Made by a program: the position numbers and the translations under genes | Assembly (NCBI GenBank): GCA_035772735.1 | Contig: JASDFA010000020.1 | Span: 14,859,501 to 14,923,500 of the forward strand | Reading direction: 5' to 3' | Source of the DNA: Datura wrightii | Taxonomy: Eukaryota; Streptophyta; Magnoliopsida; Solanales; Solanaceae | DNA: 64,000 nt | Notes under the pieces: model-generated | What the model was told of the DNA's origin: nothing | Seen by the model: only the letters and a program-made list of their open reading frames with translations | Databases searched by the model: none | In this document: positions 1 through 11,573 of the stretch, one piece after another | Numbering within the stretch: the stretch's first letter is position 1 | Layout of the letters: every line of letters starts with the position of its first letter

Positions 1-1025
1 CACAACGCGGGGGAGATATTATAGAAGACTTAATTTTTTTAAGTCCCACCCGATTTTGTATGGGATATTGAGCTTTTTTCAGACACTATAAATATATCTC
101 TTAGCTGTTTATTTAGTTGAGTTCAAAGTTTTTAACACAGCAGAACACGCAGAATAACTTCTCTCTCTAAGGTTACTTCTTATACCTTTATTATTGCATC
201 TTTTCTTATATTGCTTATGAACACATATATGTTTAATCTAGTAATGAGTAGTTAAACACCCTAAGACTAGAGTTGCGACTATAGTATGATTGTTGATATT
301 ATGAAACTAAGTTGAATTGGTTAATTATCGTATGAGTTATTTGTTTGATATTGATCTTACTATTTTACTACTTCACAACCAATAAGATAAATCTATATTC
401 TTTAATTAAACATGAGAAAAAGATATTGAGATAGAATAAAAATCAAACAGAGTAGGATCCTCATCCAGAAAATCAGGAAATGAATTTGCGGCTAAGATAG
501 AGATATACTTAGTTTGCCTTAATTGGACGGGAAATATAAAAGCATCAGAGTGACTATCATGATCATAACAATATAGACATGAGATCCTCATAGGTAGGTG
601 ACTAGAGACTCGAGAGAATCGTAGATATAATATCAACTCCGTAAATCAATAGCTCAATAATTAATGCAAGAAATGAAAGTTCATATGCCACATGATTCCT
701 AGGAATGTCGCAACCCTGAAATTTATCTCTTATTGATAATCACAATTCTTGAATTGCTTAAGTCTCATTAATTAATTAATTAATTATTCAAAATAGAAGT
801 AATTTACACCAAACAAACTCTTATGGAAAAAACTTATTTATTTTGTTGTAATAGTTAATCTCAAGTATTCTTCAATCATAAATCCTTATGGTTTCGATAT
901 CCAATTATTTATAACCACTATATTACTTGAACGCCAATGTACACTTATGTGTGCACTAGAAGTGAACACTTAACAGTGCAGTAAATTGATTGTTTTGCTC
1001 GTAGCTTATGTGACATCCATCAACA
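1..1025 (-). mobile_element. 3' LTR region of a decayed Ty1/copia element (left limit unresolved)
   Basis: The right limit is supported. On the minus strand an imperfect purine tract (AACTTGAGGGAAG) is followed by TGTTGATGGATG, the usual join of copia polypurine tract and 3' LTR, so the LTR would end at 1025 on the plus strand. Copia RNase H coding remains lie directly to the right. I cannot place the left end. The first 30 bases contain a plus-strand GGGGGAG run, so a second LTR in the other orientation may begin there. No convincing host coding sequence is seen; the small open frames have no recognisable domain. Confidence 0.5.
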
Positions 1026-1380
1026 CTTCCCTCAAGTTGGGTGAAAAAATATTGCAAGTTGTTAGCTTTAAGATGAGATAGTGATGTGGTACTGTATTGA
1101 GTCATTTTGTGAGTAAATCTGTTGGCTGATCCTTTGTTGAGATGTATCTTGTTGCTATTAGCCTTTTACTTATTTTTTCTTATAAAATGTCAATATATTT
1201 TTTCCTTTCATGGTAAACTAAATTAGTTGCAATCTGTATTATACTCTTGTTGTCAATATAGTATCAACCGGTTGCTTCATCAATTTTCAGTTCTCTTAGA
1301 AATCCCAATAACCATATCGATTCAACAACTATGGAGGCCATGCTCTTGTACTATTTCTTATATGTTCAGATGACTATAGA
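1026..1380 (-). pseudogene. Copia RNase H C-terminal fragment, left of the LINE
   Basis: Read on the minus strand with frameshifts, this gives the end of a Ty1/copia pol protein: YKSMASIVVESIWLLGFLRE, then a segment like YYIDNKSIIQIATN (the DNKSA-type RNase H motif), then STKDQPTDLLTK, which corresponds to the usual KDQLADIFTK before the polypurine tract. Stops and frame changes show it is dead. The missing upstream part resumes at 10839-10917, on the far side of the LINE, so one element has been split. Seen: the residues and their order. Known: these motifs define the copia RNase H tail. Confidence 0.75.
1371..1380. repeat. Target-site duplication, 5' copy (LINE)
   Basis: TGACTATAGA here is repeated exactly at 10839-10848, just after the LINE A-tail. 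The two copies bracket the LINE, and the copia reading frame continues outside both. Confidence 0.75.
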
Positions 1381-1459
1381 ACACTTTCTCTCTATAAAAT
1401 TTTCTCTCCGTATAAATCTTCAACGGTAGAAACAATGGCCACCTGCTCTCTCTGGGGCC

Positions 1460-3130
1460 TTGCACCTCTCCATGGGCTTTCCGAAGAGAACTGTCGAAGC
1501 ACAAGCAGCGGGGACCTCCAATGATCAGAATATAGACACAACTCTCAATATAGGAAATGTAACCAATCTCAATTTTGCAGCTGCCATTACAACTCCAATC
1601 AAACAAAAACCAAAGAACCCCAAAAGTGGAGACCCTAATGTCAAAGCTCGATTCAGTTCTCACAATGGCATGTCGGCCATTATCTTTAAAGCTAGTGACT
1701 ATTATGGAGTAATGGCAGAGGAATGTAGATACACGATTGTTGGAAAGTTCATCCATTCAAGACCAAACATAGATAGCATTCAATCAAGCTTCGCGGAAAA
1801 GGTGAAACTCAAAGGGGATCAGATGTTAAAATTGGGTTTATGACTTTTGCACGGTGTTCATTGATGTTAATAACAAGGAAGATTTCAAAACTGTGTGGTT
1901 TAAGAGGTCTATCAAAATCGATGAAACAGTCATGTGGTTACAAAAATGGACACCAAACTTTAGATTTGAAGAGGATTCCCCTATTGTTCTAGTGTGGGTG
2001 CTATTACCTGGGTTACCTTTTCACTGTCACACTTGGAACATCTGAAGCAAATTTTGAGTCCGGTGGGTAAACCATTATCACAGGACTTGGCTATTGAAGT
2101 TCGTAACAAACCAGAGATGGCTAAGGTGAGAATTGAAATTGATCTTACAAAACATTTGGTGAAATTTGTATGGATAGGATTGGAAGATTTGGATGCTCCT
2201 TTAAAAGGTTATTCACAGAAATTAGAATATGAGGGTGTTCCAAAATATTGTAGGCATTGCAAACTGTTGGGGCATTCATTATCGATATGCAGGGCTGTTG
2301 AAAAGGAAAAAGAAGCAAAGAATAGAGTGGCAAATGAAAGAAATAGGAATACCTCGGACAAGAGTAACAAGGAGATAGAAGTACTGCAACAGAAGAGTGG
2401 CATGATCACACAACAACAAAATACCGACAATCCCCAAGGGCATAGCCTGATAGCAAAGCAAGTAGGGATAAGTGGTACTTCAAAAGGAGAAGAACATCCT
2501 GGCAAGAAGGAAAAGAAGACCAGAGACAAAAAGGGACATGAAAACAAGGTTGAAAACAAGGCAGAACATAAGAGAACTAAGAAACACCATAAGAACATGG
2601 ATAGTGAAAAGGAAGTACAACAAGACGGAACTGGGGATCAATATCTTCAAGGTGTCGAGCAAAAGATTCCTCAGGAGGTTACTATCGTAGGAAAGAATAA
2701 GGATAAGAAGAAGAAGAAAAAGAGAAATATGGCAATTACTAAGTCCATACAAGCTATGAAAAACAAAATATGGAGCAAGAAGGATATGAAGGCTAGTAGA
2801 GGAAGGAGAGACAGAAATAAAAAAGGAAAAGATTATCAACAGAACAACATGGATACTGAGAAACAGAACTACAATGGCATGGGAAACACTAGCAGCGATC
2901 AAGGAGAAAGTAGTAGCAACAATAAGAATCAGAACATCCCTCACATCAATACCGATTTGGAGAAGGAACAATCCGATAGTGGTACGCATATTACTTTAAG
3001 TGCCGACAACAACTACAAGGAGCTAAGTGGTCAACTCATGGTGGACCTGGGATTTATAAAAGTTGGAAACATGCACCCCCGGGATCAATCCCACGACAGT
3101 GAATGGGATATGGAGAGTATAGTGAAATAA
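1460..3130 (+). pseudogene. LINE ORF1 (DUF4283 and CCHC zinc knuckle), frameshifted
   Basis: ORF1-type RNA-binding protein of plant LINEs, now in three frames (1460-1843, 1854-2045, 1994-3130). The first two give a DUF4283-like region (AEECRYTIVGKF, DFKTVWFKRS, PIVLVWVLLPGLPFH). The third has the knuckle CRHCKLLGHSLSIC (C-x2-C-x4-H-x4-C) at about 2248-2290, followed by a long Lys/Glu/Asn-rich tail. Known: ORF1 packages LINE RNA with ORF2. The frame breaks near 1845 and 2045 mean no intact protein. The start at 1460 is the first ATG of the open frame; the frame extends upstream of it. Confidence 0.8.
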
Positions 3131-3361
3131 TTTGAGGACCAACCAGAGGGGGAACATACTCAAGGTATTAACTCCATTTTCAAAGAGCTGTCAGACCTAA
3201 TACACAAAAAAGTTCAGGATAGCATAGAGAGGAATGGCCTATATCCAAGAGGACCAAGACATAGTAAACAAAAAAAAAGGACACCAGGTAGAGTACAACA
3301 ACCAAGCAGGAATTATACAAGACAAAAAAAGAGACAAAAGCTCTCATCCCACTCTGTTCCA

Positions 3362-4156
3362 ATGATTAAAGTTATTATATGGAACATTAGAGGGATGAGA
3401 TCCAAAGGAGCCTTCGACAGACTTATGAGGCTGGTCAAGCTTCCAGAAACTAACTTCATTGCCTTGCAAGAACCTTTTCTGTCTCCTTCACAGATAGACA
3501 AGTTCAAGATCCTGTTAGGCTTTGAACATGCTATTTCCAATATCAAAAACAAGATTTGGTGTTTTTAAAGAGATAATCTCACGTGCGAGTTAGTTCACTA
3601 TCACAAGCAACAATTGACCTTTAACATCAACAAAACTGAAAATAATTACTATATTTGGATCACTGCAGTTTATGCAAAGAATAATGCCAGCAGAAGAATG
3701 AGACTATGGAGAAGCCTGAGGGAGGTACATAGCATCATCAATGGTCTGTGGGTTGTTATGGGAGATTTCAACGCTATGTTAGATGCGGAGGAAAAGAAGG
3801 GTGGTATTCCTCACACTATATCTAAGAGGATAGACTTTATTAATTTTATGAATGACTGCCACCTGGTTGATACTCAATTCATTGGGAATAAGTTCACTTG
3901 GTGTAATGGGAGAAGAAGAAGATGGATGATCATCAAGAGACTAGATAGGGTGATTATTAATGAAGAATGTTCTACTAAGGTCCCTAGAACCAGAACAGAT
4001 TATCTTCCTAAGGTAGGTTCAGATCATAACACGCTCCTTCTTCAGTATGGACAAGAGGATCCCAAATTCACTAGATACTTCAAGTTCCTGAATTTCTGTA
4101 CTGATCAAGAGGGCTACATGGAGATTATTAGAGAAACTTGGAGCAACGAAATTTAA
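3362..4156 (+). pseudogene. LINE ORF2, AP-type endonuclease domain, broken
   Basis: Endonuclease/exonuclease/phosphatase domain of LINE ORF2, which nicks target DNA to prime reverse transcription. Visible motifs in order: WNIRGMRSKG at the start (Asn), LQEPF (Glu), GDFNAM at about 3761-3778 (Asp/Asn), RLDRV near 3940, and SDHNTLLL at about 4019 (catalytic Asp-His). A stop near 3566 and a loss of frame before 3614 split the domain, so it cannot be functional as read. All core catalytic motifs nevertheless survive as sequence. Confidence 0.85.
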
Positions 4157-4165
4157 GGAAATCCA

Positions 4166-6361
4166 ATGTGGAGGGTTCAAAATAAGCTCAAGAATATTGC
4201 TACAGCTCTTAGTAAATGGTCTAAGGAGACCATTGGTGACGTGTTTATGAATGTTAAACAAATGGAACATCATAACAAGCTTATGGAGGATCAATATGAA
4301 ATTGACAACTCTGATCAGAACAGAATCTCTCTTCATAAAGCTCAAGCAAAATACATTGAGTGGCTTAAGCTTCAAGATTCCATATTGAAACAAAAGGCTA
4401 GGATTAAATGGGCTGATGAAGGAGACACAAACTCTAAATATTTCTACAGTTTCATCAAGAGAAGAAAGGAAGCAGGCTCAAATACTGAGAATTAAAGATA
4501 CGGCTGGAAATTGGATGGAAAATACTAACCAAATTGCTCAGGAGGCTGTAGATTACTATAGTTAGCTTTTCTCTCACACTGATGATAACATGAATAGAAA
4601 TAAAGAGAGTCTTAGATATCTTGAGAGAATGATCATAGACCAGGATAATGATTCTCTGGAAGCTACTCCTACTGAGGAAGAGGTCAAGTGTGCTATTTTT
4701 TCTATGAATCCTATTTTTTCTATGAATCCTAACAGTTGTGCTAGACCTGATGAATTTAATGGCTTTTTCTTCCAATCTACTTGGGAGATTGTTAAAACTG
4801 ATATTACAGATTATGTGAGATCTTTCTTCACTAGTTCAAATTTGTCTAGATTTTTCAGTCACACTTGTTTGGTCATGATTCCTAAGGTGAAAGTACCAGA
4901 CCAATTCTCTCATCTCAGACCTATTAGTCTGAGCAATTTCACCAACAAGATTTTATCAAAAATCATATCCATGAGAATTGCCCCTATCCTCCCAAGAATC
5001 ATATCTGAAAACCAATCAGGTTTCATCAAAGGGAGGTTGATCAATGAAAATATTCTTCTTGCTTAGAAAATTGTCCATGATATCAAAGGAGGAAGTGATA
5101 AAGGTAACATGATCATCAAGTTGGACATGGATAAGGCCTACGACAAGGTCTCCTGGGCCTTCCTTATGGATGTCCTCAGAAAGATGGGATTTAGAGAGTA
5201 CTTTATGGAGCTGATTTAGACTTATTTCCAACAATTGGTGCTCATTGATTGTCAATGGATCAAGGCATGATTTCTTTAAGTTCAAAGAGGTCTCCAGCAA
5301 GGATACCCTCTATTTCCTACTTTGTTCATCATTGGGGTTAAGGCTCTTTCTAGATCTCTTAATAGCCTTAACACTAGACTTGATTTTAAAGGTTTACATA
5401 TGAGTAAAGCTGGGCCCCAAGTCAATCAACTTTGCTATGCTGATGACATTATCCTCTTCTCCTCCATTAACAAACATTCCATCAGTCTTATGATGAGGCA
5501 ACTTAAAAAATACCAATAAGATTCTATTCAAGAGATCAATATTGACAAAAGTTGCTTCATTACTGACAAGGACACTCATCACAGAATCAACAGGAAAATC
5601 CATAGATGGACAGGTTTTAAGCAAGATAATCTCTCCTTTCAGTACTTGGGATACCCTATTTATGCTGGTAGGAAGGTCACCAGTTTGTTCACTGATTTGG
5701 TCACCAAGGTTATCAACAAAACCAGTGGATGGCGGAATAATTTCCTCTCTGCAGGTGGCAGAGCTATTATCATTAAGCATATGTTACAATCTCAGACCTG
5801 CATCTGTTTGCAGCCCTTGAACCTACTAAGACTGCTCTATATCAAATAGAGTAGTATTTCTCTAACTATTTCTGGGGCAGAAGGAAGACAATAACAAACA
5901 CCATTGGTGCTCTTGGAAAAAGATGTGTTATCCCACTGATGAGGGAGGCCTTGGCTTTAAAAGGTTGAATGATCTATGCAAAACTTTCACAACTAAGAGA
6001 TGGTGGAGAATGATAACTATGAGCAGCTAATGGGAAAATTTCATGAAAGCAAAATATTGCCCTAGCACTAACATAGTGGCAAAAGTCTTTTGCTCAAAAA
6101 ATTCAAATGCTTGGAGAAAACTGGTGTATCATACCGATTGTGGAGAAAAACATCAAATGGGAGATCAATGAAGGTAGCATTTATTTTTGGTGGGACAATT
6201 GGCCAACTCTAGGCCCCTTGGCCAATAGGGTTCAAACACATAAAAAGCCTGGAAATACTACAGTGAGATAATTCTTTATTGACAATCATTGGGACCAAAA
6301 CTTGCTTAGACTGAATCTCCCGGACAACCTTGTTCAAGAGATAAACCAGATTGACATTGGT
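4166..6361 (+). pseudogene. LINE ORF2, linker and reverse transcriptase, broken
   Basis: Continuation of ORF2. The region after the endonuclease (KARIKWADEGDTNSKYF, 4166-4495) is typical of plant L1 ORF2. The RT follows in several frames: RPISLSNFTNKILSKIIS and ENQSGFIKGRLINENILLA (to 5066), then IIKLDMDKAYDKVSWAF, then LCYADDIILFSS with the catalytic YADD at about 5436-5447. In-frame stops (about 4563, 5064, 5217, 5517) and frameshifts break it. The coding trace runs up to the solo LTR at 6362 and resumes at 9549. Confidence 0.85.
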
Positions 6362-9300
6362 TGTCACGCCTCACCTTGGGTGGCATGGCTGGCACCTAGT
6401 GCCATACTGGGATCTGACTGACTTGGCTGGGCTTATGCACGTCTGGTGCATGCCTTCAACTCAATTTAAGAAAACAACGGGCTATATCTCAGCTGTAAAC
6501 ACAGCCTCCGGCCGACAAGGCCGTATAGCCACCTGTAAATAAAAATAGCTAACCAACAGCAGGCAACAAAAGGGATCCTATGCAGCCGACAAGACCACCA
6601 TGTTGTCTAGTTATAACAAAAATGAGAACAAGCCACTATACTAGGTCCCACACGGCCAACAACACTAACTGACTGACGACTGTAGTCTGCAAGCTTCTAA
6701 GAATACAAATAGTGGTCGGGACAGGGCCCCGGCCTACCCTAAATGTTGTACAACTGAAAGAATGTAACCTTTATAACCTGGAAACTCCGAACAAAGGGAG
6801 CTGGCCAAACTGCTGACTCTGAATAGGTGCTACTGGAGAGCCTGAACTCTGTTTGTCTAAACCTGCAGGCAAGTAATGCAGTGCCCGGGGATGGGCGTCA
6901 GTACAATATGTATCAAATATGTAAGGCATTATGTAAGTTGTTAATGACTGAAAGTAAGTAGAGAGAGGGGGAAGAAAGATTAACGTGTAAGCTAACTTAT
7001 TTGTAATCTGCATCTAGCAAAACACTACATGTATATGAGTTATAACTGCACAATTATATATTCATAAGCTATAGTTAGCAGACAGGAATACAAACAAGAA
7101 TCTAACCTGGCCCCTATAAGTCTGGAAGGTACAAGCAACACAGAAATAACCTACCGGGACCCCCATAAACCCTAGCAAGTACACCTCAATCTATATACCC
7201 CTATCCGGGTTTCTATGACTCTACTAGTACTATAACTAATCTACTTGTCCCCCTAGGTCTACAACTAAGCCCGCTTGGCTCCTGATCCATAGCTGTGTCT
7301 GAGTCCAGTGGACTCTTGATAACTGCACCCCGGGCACCAGGCTCGACGGGGGTGTATTGTCGATACGGCATAGTGTAATAGTCCAGCCATGGAATGGACT
7401 GTATAAGGCCCTTGGACCTCATCTTCATCCCTCGGGACAGCATATCGCTCCTTGGAATGACGTCATATAGCCCCTCACATGCGACGACACAACTAGTAAC
7501 CCTGGGGTGGTCACGAAAGGCTCCTGAGTGAGGGCAACCCCAACCAAGGTGTTGTACTGAATTCTCAATCTAGCCACTTAAAAGGCATATCTGGCCTTCT
7601 GGGCCTAACGCTACCGCTGCTCGCCCCCTAGAATAGTTTGTAAGGCTACTAGCAGGCACACTCCGTGCATGTGTATCTAGTTAGAGGATCCTGGTAGCGA
7701 TCATGATCTTTAATGGTCTAGACTGGATAGGGCGAGATATGGAGTGGTCTAACAATACTTTGAATGTCCTGCCCGGACAACTATAACTCATGAACAACTC
7801 TGGGCCGCGAATGACTAATTACTTAATTCCTCTTCTTAGAACGACTATAGGGCTGTTATTGAACAAACATGCTTTTGAGCGATCGGCCCCTAATCCTCTA
7901 CAAGCAGCTTACCAATATTCTTAGCCTGTGGGTAGTACTTTACTAACATGGTGCTAGTCCTTTAGACCTCATTTTGGTCTGCTCAGATCTTAAATGACTT
8001 TTCTAGGCAATTCCTAACCTTATAAACAAATTTATATAGAGTTAGCCACTCACGGCAATCTGTACCTAAGTATCTTATAAGAACCGGTTGGGGTGCTGGC
8101 CCTACCTTTAACTGCTAATAAGGTCCCTTTCCTTAGGGTATTCACGAGTCTATTTGACCTGGACGACTGGGATGGCTTCTTGGGTGACCTGTATGATGAA
8201 AATGCTAAGTCAACTGAGACTGACAATCGTTGGTACTAGCTAACTAGATGGAAGGCTGTCACTCAGTTCACTAGACAACCCTAGGCTATTGACTCTAAAG
8301 TATAGCCTTCCTATCTAAATTTCTGGCCCTAGGGCGTGAGGGTACGCCAATGGCCTCTAGAAATGCTATCCTGACAATACATGCACCAAACTAGTGGTTA
8401 AATCGCCTAGCTGCCTATGTTGTTCAACTTACTAACTAAGTCCCAATAACTATTCACGAGCTTCTAAGATCTAGGCCTGGCAATAAAACATACAATCCTA
8501 CTAATATAATGAATTGGAGAATAGAAGAGTTTCTATGACGCTTCTAGCGCGTATCACACTTAACATGTTCTTTCTCGACAAGGGATACTGCGATATAATC
8601 TATATACGTTTTCTAGCAGCTAACCACAACAGATATATTCATAGTCTATAGATAACATTTGACTACAACATGTCTAATCACAATCTACTGTAGCAACTAT
8701 TTGCAGCATATGGAATCGTTATTTCCATTTAATAACATAAGTCGTAGTACAGTACTGTACGACGAGAATAAATTACCGAGGGATAAGCCTTACATACCTT
8801 AGCTGCTAATTCCCAATTATCTGACGAGTTTCAGCTTGTATTCAACAGCTCTTTCCAATTATAACCGTAATACTGGAAGAAAGAGACTAATTTCAATACC
8901 AAAATCGGCTTAAAATGATAACATTTTAATACTAATAGAAACTATAATTCAACTACGTAAAGTACGGCCGAAAACCTATAATTTCCCGAGAGTGAAGAAG
9001 AGAGAAATGCTTACCTAAGGTCTGTGGCCATATTGGAATCAATTAGGAGCAATTCTGACAACTTCTACTCAGCGGAGTTTCGATTTGCCGGGCGTATTTT
9101 GAGAAAATAACTCCATAGTAATGCTCCTTGCAGGATTAATACTCGATACCCAAAGTTAATTTGAGTTTGGCGGTGTTTGGTAGCGTAATCGGATGAAAAA
9201 TAATTGAAATCTTCGTGTTTCTCTTGCCTCGGTCAAAACAAATGTTGGAGAATGAATTACAATTGAAGGGAGAGACTTTATATATAAGAGAGGTCGGTGA

Positions 9301-9543
9301 TAGGGGGCGGCCCGCACTAGCCATCGTGCCAACATGCTCCCGCGTCACGCCTCCCATCGCGCCCCAGTGCCTGGCGCGCTGCGTCGGCTAGTGCACTGCC
9401 GGCTAGCACGTCGCGCTGGCCCCTCGCGGCCTAGCCTCGCCCGACCCTGCTTTTGAGGCTTTTTCCACACGCGTCAAGCTCTTCTTATCCATCACAAATC
9501 CATGCGTATTCTTACTAATCATTAATATTTACGGGGTGTAACA
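6362..9543 (-). mobile_element. Solo LTR, Ty3 Del/Tekay-like, inserted in the LINE
   Basis: On the plus strand this starts TGTCACGCCTCACCTTGGG and ends GGGGTGTAACA, so in its own sense (minus) it runs TGTTACACCCC...GCGTGACA, the usual Del/Tekay-type LTR termini. It is flanked by a near 5-bp duplication, TTGGT (6357-6361) and TCGGT (9544-9548). The LINE ORF2 reading resumes directly outside. No gag or pol is found inside its 3182 bases; the short open frames show no domain. A homologous copy lies at 47065-50238. A GC-rich block at about 9300-9440 lies near the U3 start in the LTR sense. A solo LTR is normally left by recombination between the two LTRs of one element. Confidence 0.82.
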
Positions 9544-9548
9544 TCGGT

Positions 9549-10575
9549 AATCCGGAGGATAATGACAAATGTATCTGGTCTCTAACTTCCAATGGGAATT
9601 TCACCTACTCTTCTGCTCATGTGGAGAATTATTAAAAAGAAACTCCCTATTGACAGCATCATCAGAAGCATTGAAATCCAAGTGGACACCAGATGTAGCT
9701 GCTGCAAAATCTCTCAACTGGAGACCGTAGATCATATTTTCATCAAGAGTGACATAGCCAGCAGAGTTTGGAACTACGTAGTCAGGCCTCTTGGTATCAG
9801 CCATAATGCAAACAATGTGCAAGAAATGCTAAATAATTGGTGGTTCACAGGTTCTAAGAATGAGGTCCACAGTATGCTGCTACACATAACCCCCTCTTCA
9901 CCTTATGGGAAATCTGGAAAGCAAGGAATGCAAAAAGGTATGACAACAAAAAAATTTCTCTTTACAGAATTACTAATCATATATTTTTTCATGTGCAGGT
10001 AAACATAGCCAAGAAAATTCAGCAGAATGGATCAAAATTGGAACTGGAGCACCACATGGCACATTGCAGAGACATACAAACTAAGAATTTATAGCACTAT
10101 TATCACTTGGATAAAACCAAGAGGAAACGGTTGGAAACTAAACATTGATAGGAGCTACATGACTGATAGAAGACTGGCTGGAATAGGAGGAATTGTTAGG
10201 AAAGGAAATGGAGAGATGATTATGGCCTTCTCTAAATCCATCCAATTCTCTACTAACAACTCTTGTGAATTGCAGGCTGCTCTTCATGGAATTGAGTGGT
10301 GCCACAACAACTACAATAATTCCCTTATTACTCTAGAAATGGACAGCCTAATGGGGGTTAAGATGATTAATGGATCTATGACCCCTCCATGGACAGTGAG
10401 AAAGATTATAAGGAAGATCCAAGAAAAGATGCAAGCTATGAATTATGAGATCGTCCACTACTTTAGAGAAGCAAATGTTGTAGCGGATGCATTAGCCAGA
10501 CTTGCAACCACTGGAGACATTAATGCCATATACAAAGAGGAGATAACATTCCCGATTCCACTAGAGGACCTATGA
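9549..10575 (+). pseudogene. LINE ORF2 C-terminus: zf-RVT and RNase H domains
   Basis: The rest of ORF2 after the solo LTR. At 9592-10002 there is a zf-RVT-type segment with MWRIIKKKLPIDS, CSCCKISQLETVDHIF and WNYV. At 10027-10575 there is a plant RVT_3-type RNase H of 182 residues in one open frame. Its DEDD set is visible: LNIDRSY (Asp), CELQAALHG (Glu), LEMDSLMG (Asp), VVADALARLA (Asp). Known: an RNase H at this position occurs in a subset of plant L1-type LINEs. This last piece is the best-preserved part of the element, but it is cut off from the rest of ORF2 by stops near 10000. Confidence 0.85.
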
Positions 10576-10838
10576 GGATGGACAGCCTTAACCTTGCATC
10601 CTTCAGGTTCAAAAAAGCTAAACACTCAGGCTAGCACTATGAGCCTCCATGAATTAGACTAAGGGAAGGCATGTTCTAACTTGTATAGAAGTGCCTTCCC
10701 TAATGGAAGCTAGGATCTTAAAAGTGTTATTTTGCATCTAAATAGCTTCCTTTTTGGATGAGATTCAGGCCTCATGTCCGCCTCTTGTAAATTATCTTTT
10801 ATAATAAACAAGTATGGGGTCATTTCAAAAAAAAAAGG
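10576..10838 (+). other. LINE 3' UTR and A-tail
   Basis: Non-coding tail between the RNase H stop and ten A residues (10827-10836). The A-run followed by the duplicated target sequence marks target-primed insertion. Confidence 0.7.
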
Positions 10839-10848
10839 TGACTATAGA
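10839..10848. repeat. Target-site duplication, 3' copy (LINE)
   Basis: TGACTATAGA, identical to 1371-1380, starting two bases after the A-tail. Confidence 0.75.
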
Positions 10849-10917
10849 CTTTCCAAACTTTACTAGGTAGACTGTTATTGACTTCCTGGTATACATTTCC
10901 CAGCATGTTGTATTGTG
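10839..10917 (-). pseudogene. Copia RNase H fragment, right of the LINE
   Basis: The minus strand reads YTRKSITVYLVKFGKSIVT, matching the copia pattern (T)RKSITGYLVKxGxSLVSW that precedes the segment found at 1026-1380. This is the other half of the copia gene interrupted by the LINE. About 20-30 bases between the two halves (the usual SKKQxTVSRSS part) appear lost or unreadable. Confidence 0.7.
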
Positions 10918-11160
10918 GATCCTACACTGCCTCATCATGTTTTAGAGCATACAAGGCCCTTTATGTGCTCAAACAAACTCCTAGGTCATGGTTTGAATGT
11001 TTTAGCTCATCATTGTATGAGTTTGAGTTTTCCTCGTCAAAATCATATACATCTTTGTTCATTCAGCATCATGGTTCCGTACATTACAATAATTTTGGTG
11101 TATGTAGATGATCTCTTGATCACAGGGAATTCTACGGACCTTGTTTCTCAACTTACTATC
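10918..11160 (+). pseudogene. Copia reverse-transcriptase scrap, plus strand
   Basis: Two overlapping frames give ALYVLKQTPRSWFECFSS and YVDDLLITGNSTDLVSQL, the copia RT motifs ALYGLKQAPRAW and YVDDIIITG. One frameshift lies between them, near 11095-11110. Orientation is opposite to the copia piece just to its left, so this is a different element or an inverted segment. It ends near an AACGGGGGAGTGG purine run at about 11193 that precedes the next LTR piece. Confidence 0.75.
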
Positions 11161-11204
11161 TATTTATTTATGTTTATTTCTGATACAATTTCTAACGGGG
11201 GAGT

Positions 11205-11573
11205 GGGGACAAATATTGTAGTATATTTTGAGTAGTAGTAAAAGAAAGAGTTGATGCAAATAAAAATATTCTAAGTCTTCAACTAATTCACTAGACACAT
11301 GAGAGTAATTTTATATTGAAGGAAAGTGTTTTTTTTTTTTGGAGTTTTAGACTCTTTAACTAATTCGGAGTTATTTGAGTCATACGATATTGTTGGGCTG
11401 TTGTATCTTGGAGGGGACAAGTCAAGAGTATTATTGTTGGATCGGTGAAGATTATATCTAAGTAAACTTGAATCTCCTTAAAGAGAGCGAAATATTGCAT
11501 CTCAGCCTAGATATTTATTTATTCATTTTTGTTGATTTTTTATTTTCAACTGTAATTTACGGTATATTCACCA
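11205..11573 (+). repeat. Left LTR piece of the copia element, 5'-truncated
   Basis: Aligns by eye with about 13995-14353 over its whole length, with scattered substitutions and a longer T-run at 11331. The promoter-proximal part of the LTR is absent. Confidence 0.7.

Larger units (their letters stand above)
1381..10838 (+). mobile_element. Plant L1-type LINE, decayed, split by a solo LTR
   Basis: A non-LTR retrotransposon with the plant L1 order: ORF1 with a CCHC knuckle (1460-3130), then ORF2 with AP-type endonuclease, reverse transcriptase, the zf-RVT region and a terminal RNase H (3362-10575). The 3' end is ten A residues at 10827-10836. It is flanked by the 10-bp duplication TGACTATAGA. 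Without the solo LTR at 6362-9543 the body is about 6.3 kb, normal for the class. Numerous stops and frame changes show it is inactive. It sits inside a minus-strand copia RNase H gene. Limits are good to a few bases at the 3' end and less certain at the 5' end. Confidence 0.88.

Noticed and set aside
2145..2989. Minus-strand frames rich in Leu, Ser and Phe opposite LINE ORF1
   Set aside because: They are complements of the Lys/Glu/Asn-rich ORF1 tail and show no domain.
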